A DNA stretch of 64,000 nt from Apostichopus japonicus (lineage: Eukaryota; Echinodermata; Holothuroidea; Aspidochirotida; Stichopodidae). Every line of letters starts with the position of its first letter. Position 1 is the stretch's first letter. Below the pieces are notes generated by a model. The model was not told where the DNA came from. It saw only the letters and a list, made by a program, of their open reading frames with translations, and ran no database searches. The translations under genes were made by a program, and so were the position numbers. Where the stretch lies: contig NC_092571.1 in assembly GCF_037975245.1 (NCBI RefSeq), positions 3,204,501 to 3,268,500 on the forward strand. The letters are read 5' to 3'. Below are positions 17,785-30,500 of this stretch, in pieces.

Positions 17785-20700
17785 CTGTGAAACAAAGAGA
17801 GAAAAAAAACAGCGATTATTAAAACATGACAATTACCTACAAGTATTTTCATAACACAATCTAAAGAACCGGCTCAATGGACAACTGTACTTGTCAAATA
17901 TGCTACCCAAAAAGGTGAAAGAAGTATTTTACTAGAGGACCGTTACGAACAATCAAAGTGTTTGAGGGGGTATTCCGTGGCTGACAACGTCAAACTTTTA
18001 CTGAAGAGACAAATATTCCACATTCAAACCCCCCCCCTTCTCCCCCCTCTCAGTTTAATTTCCCCGACTCTAGATATGTTTGATTGAATGTAACCTATTT
18101 TTAACTGGTTAAAGGTTTCCTTACCTCATGAAGTGGATTGTAGAAGGTGGTCTTTGATGTCATCAGGGTATAAGTTATTCAACACTTTGCTTACTAGTTT
18201 AGCTATTACATTTGTTTAATCTTTATACTAAACATAATACGCCTGTATAATAATAATAATAATATTTGATTTTTATATAGCGCTTTATACCAGCGATAGG
18301 TCTCAAAGCGCTTTACAGACGTTGTATAAAATTACCCCTGGTCAATGATAACCTGTCCCAGAGACAATCCCTTCAGTCGGCAGCAGTTATATACTGCGCC
18401 CAATGACAAGCTACCTCACAGGTACCCATTTAACCCCTGGGTGGAGAGAGGCAAGTGAGATAAAGCATCTTGCCCAAGGACACAACGTAATGAACTAGGC
18501 AGGAATCGAACCAGCAATCCTTGGATCACGAGTCTGACGCCTTAGCCAATTGTCAACCACGCTCTCATAATGACTGCTTTGGTGTCAATGTTCTCTGTAG
18601 TTGGAATTTCTTCAAATTAACGCTTAAGAAATATTATTTCCCTCTCAGGATAGGCTAAATTATATTCCTGAACTGAGATTTGGCAACGTTTTCTTGTTTA
18701 ACAATCTTCAATGTTTGGTAAATAATCTGGAGGGTCAAAAACTCCAGGAAGAAAGTAATTTTGAAAAACATCTTGCTTCCATGTAAGCAAAATAAACTTT
18801 GTGGCAACTGTATCAGATGACCATCACTCCAAGTGAATCAAAGCTAGGTTACACAGACCGAGTCCCTCTCATGTTTGCACTGAATATAGGAGAGGCTATA
18901 ATTCTGGCCTTCTTCCCTGACCTCTGGGTTGTTGATTCAACAAATGTATTTTGTCTTTTTCCCCCTTCTTTTTAACATTTCAATCATTTCACAAAAACAG
19001 AGTTAAATGCAACTGCGATAAATAGGCCCATACTACTGCGAGTTAGTTTGGGGCCATATAAAGTTGATCTTAAAATGGTCTTAAATGCATATACATACTT
19101 GCCCACTTGTTTTTGGAGGGGCCGGGAGGGGGGAGGGAGGGGCCGATGACCAATTTTCAGCACAAAAATACTTTTGTCATAAAAAAAATTATTATTGTTA
19201 ATAACAACCTTGTGACTATTTGGGTACAATGTTTTGTATGGGTTATTAATTACAATGTATAACTCCCTATCAGTTCTGAAAGTAAAATCAATCCTACTTT
19301 TTATCATTAACAAGTCCAATACAATCTTGAAGTTGGAAGACTTAAACCCCCCAGATCATTTCAGCATACTTACTCTTTTCTGGCTGATCAACTATACGGA
19401 GAAGAAAAGAGATGAAAAAGATTATATTACAAAATATAGGAGTCCAAATGATTCAATAGTTTTCCATTCTCATGGCAAAGTGCCAATAACATTGCATACT
19501 ACTCAATCTGATATTAATCTTATGACATCAAGTGAAATCATAAATGACAAGAGGGTACGTGGAAAAAACCTACAACTGAAATTGCGGTAGTATATTCAGA
19601 TCGAATGTTACCATGAGTATGACACTTTTAGAAACGTTTATCAAAATTTTACCTTGTCAAAATTTGGATGCTATATTCACTACCCTACAAAGGACACCAA
19701 CTAGTCCACATTTTGTAAGACTAATTCAGAAATATGTTTCCTAACTTTGTGACCAACCCCCATGCATCCACTACAATTTCCCCAGCCCCCCCCCCTCAAC
19801 ACACACCACAATGATAAAGCATCATTACTCATTTGTAATATATATCTATAACATACCCCATTTAAATGAACACTATGCAAGCATGGTTTATTCACTTCAA
19901 TACCTCCTATTAACCACACCACCCACCTTACCCACCTAACCCACCTAACTTTGTTTTAAACCCCTCCCACATTCCCACATTTCCCTCATCTTACAGCTGT
20001 TATTGTCACATCTAACCTAGATGCACCGTTAACTATGTGCATGAAAGTTATCAATGACCCAGCAAGATTATTCATCTGTGATACCATAAAATGAAAGTTA
20101 CCAATGACCTAGCAAGATTATTCAACTGTGATACCATCAAATGAAAGTTACCATTGACCTAGCATGATTATTCATCTGTGATACCATCAAATGAAAGTTA
20201 CCATTGACCTAGCATGATTATTCATCTGTGATACCATAAAATGAAAGTTACCAATGACCTAGCAAGATTATTCATCTGTGATACCATAAAATGAAAGTGA
20301 CCAATTACCTAGCAAGATTATTCATATGTGACACCAAAAAATTGAAAGTTACTAATAACCTAGCATGATTATTCATCTGTGATACCATGAAATGAAAGTT
20401 ACCAATTACCTAGCATGATTATTCATCTGTGATACCATAACTAATGACCTAGCATGATTATTTATCTGTGATACCCTAACAAAACTTACCGCATGCCTCT
20501 GGTTCATCCTCTCCACCTACTGGACAGTCCACCACACCATCACAGTACCAACTGGTTGGTATACAGTAACCATCCTTCACACAGAAAAATTTATCTTCAC
20601 ATTGCCCAGGTGTTGTCGGGGAAACTCCTGGGGGTGGTGAAAAAAATTAAACTAAATCGTGTTTGAAGTTTTACATAGCAATGTATGTCTCTTTCAAGTT

Positions 20701-23700
20701 CTTGTAAATAGCATAAGCATTTATAGTAACAAAACAAATTCATGGTAGGCACCTCTCCACCTCAAAAACTAAACCATGCAAGCAAAGCACCAACACCACA
20801 TATGCTACTTTAATTTTCAGTCATCTCAAATGTTCAAGAATATTTGGCAATATCAACCCTCCACCCCCCCCCCCCCCCCGCTCCCAGTTGAATACTTTCT
20901 CAAACCCTGCACCTAGATACTGTCAGCTTTGTAAATGAGGTCACTACCCTACTACAGACCTAGACCCCTCCTATAATAAGTTACACCTCTGAGGGTCAGC
21001 AAGATTTTCAATTTCTACCTGTAGACATATAGTTAAAAAACAACAACTTGATGGGTACTACACCAGGTTTATTAAAAAGAATTACCTTGAAACACTGAGT
21101 TGTTATTGAGATTAACATATCAACTACTTTAGTCTGAAAATTCTTATGGGATGTGCACTCTTTATAGTACACTTACAGCTGTTTCAATTTCATGACTGTC
21201 AAGCCTGCCTATAGAACAACAGTCCTCCTCAAATTCACACCAGCAATTAATAATTTGTTACTTGATAGCATAAACTACCCCAAATACTGTCATTAGGATT
21301 CATCCTTGAGTGCACATAATTGATTGACCAGTCACCAGTATGATTGTAAACACAAGTGCTCTGATGGCCAGCACTACTTTTCTGTGTGTAAAGACAAAGT
21401 TTGGCTTGACAACTCAAATAAAACGCTGTGTTTTTAATCATGAATTTGCGCAGAGGAGCGTTCAGTATGGCTAGCATTACCAACTCGGGTAGATATTCAA
21501 TCTCCCCTGTTTTTGGCCAAAAAACAGGGGACTCAGGTGGTATAGACTGGCATTTTGCAATACACTATTACCAATGAATCCTTTTCAAGCTACAAAAGAA
21601 ACTCACTGTTAGTTTATGCATGTATGGTCAGTCTCATCACAATACCTGTCCTCTGATCTTATGAGGTCTGAAGATTTTAGAATCTGTATGACTTTCAAAT
21701 GTTAACTTGTTGATTAATCAACAGTCTAATTAACTAATTATTTATATAACTTAAGTAATAATTAACTATCTAATTAACTACTTTACTAATTAATTAACTA
21801 ATTATCTAATTAACCGATTAATTAACCGTTTCTAGTGATTACTTACCACTGGAATAGCATGAACTGCTGAAGCTTACATCATCGATGGCTAGGTCAGAAT
21901 ATTCAGTGCCTCCTAGAATACCTTCCAGTACTACTCTGAAATTATTATTGTTGGTAACCAGGGCCCCGCCATAATTCCACTGGTTGCCTTGGTTACCGGT
22001 GGCTCCCCACATGAGAAGGAGGGCACCGTCACTGGTAGTGGATTGAGTGTACACCTTAACATGAATAAGCAAAAACAAAAAAACATAAAATAAACAAAAA
22101 AAGATATTTATCTAGGCAAACAGATGGCTCTCCACAAAAGTTGTACCTGGTACTAGTCGCATCGCCAAGGGAAGGGGGTAAAATTTGCCATTTCCAAAAA
22201 GGAAACCTTAGGCAAGAAGATACACGACAATAAGCATAATTTACTTTATACCCTACATATCCTAATTCTGCTGATTTCTTAAAACAATGAAACCTAAGAA
22301 AGCTTCAGGAGGCTTCACCTCCTCGCCTCCCCACCCTGGTGCCTTGGGCGGCCCCCTGCCCCCGTGGCTCCAAGCAGAGTCGCCAGCTTGCTTTACCAGC
22401 GTTCTGTGCCCCTAAATATTGCTCTCACTTTGTTGTGCCCCTCACACTTTCAGATAACTGACTATGCCCCTGCCTGATACTTAGAGCTGAGAGGATCATT
22501 TGTGGGTAAGAAGTTTGACCTCAAATATTCTCATGTGAACACTTAACGATAATTAGCGTTTAAAAGGATGTGTTGCAGACAAATCATTTGATACCTCTTT
22601 TTTGTTTCTTTGAATACCACTTTGACATTATAAGAAGCTAGCACAGTGTGAGTAGGAGGTTGTGACACACTACCATTTCTTCGATCTAAAATGGTGTGAT
22701 AGTACAGCTTTTTAAAGTATGCATCGCTGCGTAATATCGGAGGATAACTCTACTACTGTTGAATAAATGAGTCATACTGACATCATGCAACCTCTTAAAA
22801 AAAATACTGGAATCAAAACATGTATGTATGTATGTAATTTAGATCCTCCTGCAAGCAGGAACTCGCGAAGAAGCCATCATTGGCTTATCAAAGCCGCAAG
22901 CTGACCGAAGTCAGTCCCTTAAATTCATATTTATTCGTAACAAAACCTACCGGTTATGTAATGTGGAGGGGATGGAAAGAGATATTCATTGATATAGTAA
23001 TTACTGTCTATACTTGAATAAACACTAAGAAAGAACTATTTTAACAGGTTGTATTTACTGACCTATGGAGTACTATGCCTTTAAGTGACTTACCCTCAAT
23101 GTTCCCATGTTGGCACCTTACATGTGATACCAGAAAATAGAAGAACTATTTTAACAGGTTGTATTTACTGACCTATGAAGTACTATGCCTTTAAGTGACT
23201 TACTCTCAATGATCCCATGTTGGCACCTTACATGTGATACCAGAAAATAGAAGAACTATTTTAACAGATGTATTTACTGACCTATGGAGTACTATGCCTT
23301 TAAGTGACTTACCCTCAATGATCCCATGTTGGCACCTTACATGTGATACCAGAAAATAGAAGAACTATTTAAACAGATGTATTTACTGACCTATGGAGTA
23401 CTATGCCTTTAAGTGACTTACCCTCAATGTTCCCATGTTGGCCCCGTACATGTGATACCAGAAACGGATTCTACACTCCTCAACTGTTGCATTGAATACC
23501 GGAGAGGCTATCCTAGCCTGCTCTCCTAGCCTCTTATTTGTTGATTCAACAAAAAGAAAACTTCCTAGCAAATAAAAAGAAAAGGAGGAAATTTTGTTTT
23601 TAAATTCTACAAAATCAGAGTTCTCATATCACCCTAGACAGCATAAAAACACCTCTTTGTTGGTTTAATTATTTATTTATTTAAACTGATGAATACAAAT

Positions 23701-26700
23701 AAGTAATTTCTAACCTTCTGAGTCAGGGGTGTTGTCTGAGCTTGGACCCGTGTTGGCCGAGGGGGTGGAAGAACCCCAACTCCAGTCCAAGTCGTCATTT
23801 TTCAGTTGCTCCCACTGGCAATCAGATTCCCATTGGCTGGAATCAAAGTTACATCTCCCCGGGTTTGCGACTACCAAAAACAGAGAAAGGCATAGACATT
23901 ACTAGAAATTGGAAGTAAATATTATCTATCATTGTTTGTAATTTAGTCTTCTCATCTGAATGAACAGATAACTAGAGCAGCTGAATGTGTTCGCTGCCTG
24001 ACCATCAGCTGCAGCCAAAGTTGAATTCCGTTTTTTGGGGTCACAAAATGAAAAATATTTCACTTACATAGAGACAATATGCCTATTTCAGTAAGATTCT
24101 GGTAAATATTAAAACATATATATTACAGAATAGTATTTACTGTTTACACTGGAAAGTTAAAAAACAGTTGTTAAGTTTACTTATCATAAGATACTTAAAA
24201 CATACAATAGTTTTTAAGTACTCAAACTGTCATACCATTTTGCATAGTAAGAGACTTCTAGAATTACCTAGAGAACCCTGAGAATCTATAACTACTTCCC
24301 CTTTAACTGTAACTTATGAAGACATAAACACTCAGACCCGATTACAATGCTTAAAGTGCTTGTCCAAAGCATTCTTAAACCCATTCACACTACTTACTTA
24401 TTGAGCCTCAGCTTGCAATGACAAGTTTTCCACTACATTTCCACTAAAGGAGTGTTAGCTCAGTGGTTAACTCCGGTGCCTTTCAATCATAAGGTCCTGA
24501 GTTCGAGTCACTCCAAGATTAATGTATGTTGTTCAGTTACAGAGTTGTTGACAATTGACAATTCATAATCATGGACTTTAAATATGAATGTAAGAGACTG
24601 ACTTCGGTCAGCTTGCGGCTTTGATAAGCCAATGATGGCTTCTTTGCGAGTTCCTGCTTGCAGGAGGATCTAATATACAAACATTGAGTATCTCTGAGGT
24701 CCTACCACATACTGCTGACCGCTTCAGACTCACCACAGCCCTGTTCATCCTCTCCGTCTGGACAGTCCAGGTCAAAGTCACAGACGTGATCTGGATCAGC
24801 ACAAGATCTATCGGAGCACTGGACCTCCAGCGGCTGGCAGGGTCTTTGATAGGTGTCTATTAAAATCATGAACAGGTGTGCAGATATTGAAGTGTAATGG
24901 AAGGCAGGGTCTTTGATAGGTGTCTATTAAAATCATGAACAGGTGTGCAGATATTGAAGTGTAATGGAAGGCAGGGTCTTTGATAGGTGTCTATTAAAAT
25001 CATGAACAGGTGTGCAGATATTGAAGTGTAATGGAAGGCAGGGTCTTTGATAGGTGTCTATTAAAATCAGGAGCAGGTGTGCAGATATTGAAGTGTAATT
25101 GAAGGCAGGGTCTTTGATAGGTGTCTATTAAAATCATGAACATGTGTGCAGATATTGAAGTGTAATAGAAGGCAGGGTCTTTGATAGGTGTCTATTAAAA
25201 TCATGAACAGGTGTGCAGATATTGAAGTGTAATAGAAGGCAGGGTCTTTGATAGGTGTCTATCAAAATCATGAACAGGTGTGCAGATATTGAAGTGTTAA
25301 TGGAAGGCAGGGTCTTTGATAGGTGTCTATTAAAACCATGAACAGATGTGCAGATATTGAAGTGTTAATGGAAGGCAGGGTCTTTGATAGGTGTCTATTA
25401 AAATCATGAACAGGTGTGCAGATATTGAAGTGTAATGGAAGGCAGGGTCTTTGATAGGTGTCTAATAAAATCATGAACAGGTGTGCAGATATTGAAGTGT
25501 AATGGAAGGCAGGATCTTTGATAGGTGTCTATTAAAACCATGAACAGATGTGCAGATATTGAAGTGTAATGGAAGGCAGGGTCTTTGATAGGTGTCTAAT
25601 AAAATCATGAACAGGTGTGCAGATATTGAAGTGTAATGGAAGGCAGGGTCTTTGATAGGTGTCTATTAAAATCATGAACAGGTGTGCAGATATTGAAGTG
25701 TAATGGAAGGAAGGGTCTTTGATAGGTGTCTATTAAAATCATGAACAGGTGTGCAGATATTGAAGTGTAATGCAAGGCAGGGTCTTTGATAGGTGTCTTT
25801 AAAATCATGAACAGGTGTGCAGATATTGAAGTGTAATGCAAGGCAGGGTCTTTGATAGGTGCCTATTAAAATCATGAACAGGTGTGCAGATATTGAAGTG
25901 TAATGCAAGGCAGGGTCTTTGATAGGTGTCTATTAAAATCAGGAACAGGTGTGTAGATATTGAAGTGTAATGGAAGGCAGGGTCTTTGATAGGTGTCTAT
26001 TAAAATCAGGAACAGGTGTGTAGATATTGAAGTGTAATGGAAGGCAGGGTCTTTGATAGGTGTCTATTAAAATCATGAACAGGTGTGCAGATATTGAAGT
26101 GTAATGGAAGGCAGGGTCTTTGATAGGTGTCTATTGAAATCATAAACAGGTGTGCAGATATTGAAGTGTATTGGAAGGCAGGGTCTTTGATAGGTGTCTA
26201 TTAATATCATGAACAGATGTGCAGATATTGAAGTGTAATGGAAGGCAGGGTCTTTGATAGGTGTCTATTAAAATCATGAACAGGTGTGCAGATATTGAAG
26301 TGTATTGGAAGGCAGGGTCTTGATAGGTGTCTATTAAAATCAGGAACAGGTGTGCAGATATTGAAGTGTATTGGAAGGCAGGGTCTTTGATAGGTGTCTA
26401 TTAAAATCAGGAACAGGTGTGCAGATATTGAAGTGTAATGGAAGGCAGGGTCTTTGATAGGTGTCTTTTAAAATCAGGAACAGGTGTGTAGATATTGAAG
26501 TGTAATGGAAGGCAGGGTCTTTGATAGGTGTCTATTAAAATCATGAACAGATGTGCAGATATTGAAGTGTAACGGAAGGCAGGGTCTTTGATAGGTGTCT
26601 ATTAAAATCCTCAACCGGTGTTCAGATAATGGAAGACATTAAAGTTAAATGCAATTTCCCTCAAATAAATATTAAATATCAATGGTGGTGACCAGTAGGG

Positions 26701-27484
26701 GAAGGGGGAAATGGAGGGGGAATAGAAAAAGGGTGGGGAGGGGGTGTGAGTGGTTGGAGTCATAAGATGACTACTTTACTAGCATATATGTATGACATAA
26801 TACTCCACCATCCCCCTAACCCTCCCAAAATCAGACAAACTTATCTGCTGCTTACCATCGTTACAATTTCCCAAGAGGACATCATCAATAGCGATATCAC
26901 CGGTGATTGTTAATCCTCTGATGGCTTCGATGATGATCTCAAAGTTGTCCCTATGGCCGATGGTGAGGTCATCAGTGAATTGCCATTGGTTACCTTGGCT
27001 ACCGGATTGGGTAAATAACAAGGTATTCTACAATGAAAAATATTTATAACAGTTTTCACATGCACTTCCAAAAGAGAGAAAAATACAGAGAGAGAAAGAA
27101 AAAATGCAAGACTGAACATAAGTTTATGAGCAAATCTTTTGAACCAATTTTAAAAGGGAAAAAAAAACTTTTAATATTGGTCAGAATTGGCCAGAAATGA
27201 GAAGATGTTTCAACCATTTGTTAATATTGCTATTTCTCTTCATAAAGGGATATGATCAGGTAATTAGTTCCATTGCAGTTACAGAGTACAATGGACCTTT
27301 GAAATAAGTGTGCCCTAACGGGGGAGGGAGGGAGCCTGTAATATGAGCTTTTTCATTTCATTCATCTTTTCATTAATCTTTCCAAAAGTAATGGTACCAA
27401 TGGATGTACTTAATTGAACGTGAAAGTGAAACCATATATATATATCTATATATATACATATCTATATATATATATATATCTATC

Positions 27485-27520
<36 letters not shown>

Positions 27521-30500
27521 CAGAATTTACCTCTAGCAAACATATGCTCCGTTCAATATCCAATATACAGAGCTATAAATAAACTGAGGTGATATCAGCT
27601 GTCTTACCTCATCTTCAGTCCTGAGGAATATATTCAGGGTACCGACGGTGCTCCCCTCCATATGGTACCAGAGGGAGAGGGTACAGGCAGAACCAGAATG
27701 TTGGTAAATCGATGACTGGAGGTGGGCTTTCTCATTGTTATCAACCCCTATAGCCCCTGTGTCTAATGAACTAGTGTCTATATACATGTAGTAACCTGCC
27801 ATATCGAAAATAGTGCAAAGAAAAGACAACATTGGTTACCTGAAAAAGGTTTTTTTTTTTAGGAACAAAAGTTTTCTGACAAAGAAAGAAATGGGCACAA
27901 CATACATATTTTAATAGTTAACTGCACATTGTACAGCTTTTCAGTTCTCGTTTTGTCCAATATCATGCAGCTAAAGAGATGTGATCAAGCATGTCATGCA
28001 GCTAAATTATATCACCAAAGCCTGCTCTTCAAAACAAGCATATCGTTCTCATATTTATTTAATTTTTGAATAAAAGAGGTAACTGTGCGATTGGTCTACG
28101 AAGGATAATACCTTTCCTCCAGAAGCAGAATAAATGTGTTTCTATATGAATAGATTATGTTAATTTAGTTTTTAAGAGGTTTTTAAGAAAAACAGAAGAA
28201 AATGCACAATAGCTCACTAGAAATAGTCATGTTGTATGCCATTGTAATTTCTGAGTACTGTTGCATGCCAACAAATGACTATTTTGTAGAGTGAATTTAA
28301 AAAACAGGTTTCCCTCTTTTGAAGCCATGACTTTATTACTGGAATTTGAACATTTGTTATTGTTAACAAATATTCCATCCTGCTTTTAAATGCTAGGGTG
28401 ACTGGTTTCAAATCCCAGGCAAAATATTTCACTTTTTTTATTTCAAATTGTTTTAAAGCAGGGGTGGGCAACATTTTTGAATGAATGGGCCAGATATAAG
28501 GAGTGAAAAAATTAACTGGGCCGCACCTAACCAACGAACTGCTGTTGATTTCAAACCTTTGATTCCGAGGACTTTCAAGCAATAGGTGTGTGTACTTAAT
28601 CTGTATTCACAAAAACATAATGTCCATACAGTACAGTTGATATATAATGGGGATAATAAGCCTTCCTAACAGCATCATTAGTGCTGATAAATTCTAAGCA
28701 ATTTTTTGTGATGATGTTAAAAAGATTGATTTTTTCCTTTTTCTTGAGACATCTCACAGGCCGCATAAAATCACAATAAAAAACAATCGCATAAAATCCA
28801 TAGGTTGCCCACCCCTGTTTTAAAGGGATTAACAAGATGATTAATTTGTGATATAACCTAGCTCCGTTTCTGTGGTGTGATCAGTTGCAGGTCCCGTCTT
28901 GATCCTGTCTGTTTGATCCCCGTTGTCTCGGATCCAGTTTAAGGTGTCCTTGGCTGAATTCTTCCAGCCACATCTACCGGACTCAAAGTCACAAGATGTC
29001 CCTGATGATTAGAAACATAAGAATTATGAGGGGGATCAAACACATAACGCTTCTAACAGGATCACCATGTGCACATGTATTTATCTTCCTATACAATATG
29101 CCGTTGAAAACAACCAAGGTTAGTCCAAGTATGGCTGATCCGTATATATGTTATGCACTATCGACCGATTTGCGCCATCGATCGATAGCGCTGCGCTATC
29201 TATGGATCCGTCGTTAGCGCAAGCATCGGTAGATCGCGCAGGTAACGATCGATGGCGCAGGCAGATCGACGGATTTTATGTATATTTTTGATAATGGCAA
29301 TGTTTTTTCTTAATTAAACTTCAGGATGACGCCAAGTGCTGTTTAATGGACACATCACCGATTTTTCTAAAAATTGCCCGTTTAATTACCATTTTCTATG
29401 TAAATATTTATGACAAATTCAATAAAATTTTATCAATTGATAGTGATACAAGAGTTCCAATAAATTGGTTGTATCATGGAGATAACCTAAATCCATTGCT
29501 GAATCAGGCATATGTATCAGGTTTTTTTATATATCTTCAGGCTTTGGTTCTAAGAAATCTGCTAAATTACTGATGTGATTGGTCCAACAGTGACTATCGA
29601 CCTCATATTGTACTGATATATAGTGACGATATTCGTAAAAATGGAAAAAGAGCCAGCTTTTCGAGAAAACATGCAGGAGACCGTCGACCGCCAGGCTGCT
29701 TCAACAAAGAGCCCAGTCATCAGCGCGGAGAAGTACGATGCCATAAAATCTCATCTTCTTGATCCAAGCATCAAGGTGGACTCGCACTTCCGTCATTGGG
29801 TCAAAAAACGGAATTTTCAGATTGTCGACCTTCCTGGCCTTGAGGGAAGCGCCAAGTTCCTATGAGTTGTCCATGCTGAAAACGTGTTCGATGTCGTAAA
29901 GGGTATTCACGTAGACGAACTCAGTCTATGTCAAGGGTATTCACGTAGACGAGGGCTGCAGTTCCCCTTTAAATCTCATCCTACACGACCCACGAACTAT
30001 CGATTGATAGCGCAGCGCGATCTACCGATGCTTGCGCTAACGACGAATCCATAGATAGCGCAGCGCTATCGATCGATGGCGCAAATCGGTCGATAGCGCA
30101 TAACATATATATTTCAACCTCACTGTTGTTGTTATATATTTTTTTTTATATATAAATGAGCCTTTAAAAGTCATCAGAATAGCCCCAGATCTGCTGAAAA
30201 GTGTAAATAATGGTCAAGCTTATGTTGGAAGTTCAATAAACATTTTCACTGACACGTAATTGCCCAAGGAAACATATCAAAAGGACAAGCTGTAACAGCT
30301 GAAAAAAAAAAAACCTGCTTCAGAATTTGGCTCGTTTCTGCCTATTGTGTAGGCCTACATAAGATTATGTCCTATGTAGCCTTGCTGTGATGATAGTGCA
30401 ATGCCACCCCAACAGCCCCTCCCCTCCCCTCTCCTCCCATCCCCTCTCCTCTCCTGTCCGCCTTTCCCTCAGCATCCATTTATTGTGACAGTGCCTAATC

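Noticed and set aside
20038-20478. CRISPR-like array of 50-bp units
   Set aside because: Units are contiguous with no unique spacers, and the context is eukaryotic introns; ordinary minisatellite.
22300-22480. GC-richer stretch in MAM intron 32 with GCCCCT motifs
   Set aside because: Looks repeat-like, but no ends, tail or homology could be defined from this window.
24449-24520. tRNA gene (box A and box B present), likewise at 43971 and 53081
   Set aside because: No acceptor stem closing the cloverleaf, several near-identical copies with a common non-tRNA body and microsatellite tail: SINE heads, not tRNA genes.
25268-25908. Minus-strand ORFs of about 70-80 codons reading [17 protein letters not shown]
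   Set aside because: The 67-bp period changes frame every copy; these are read-throughs of the intronic array, and indels between copies show no frame constraint.
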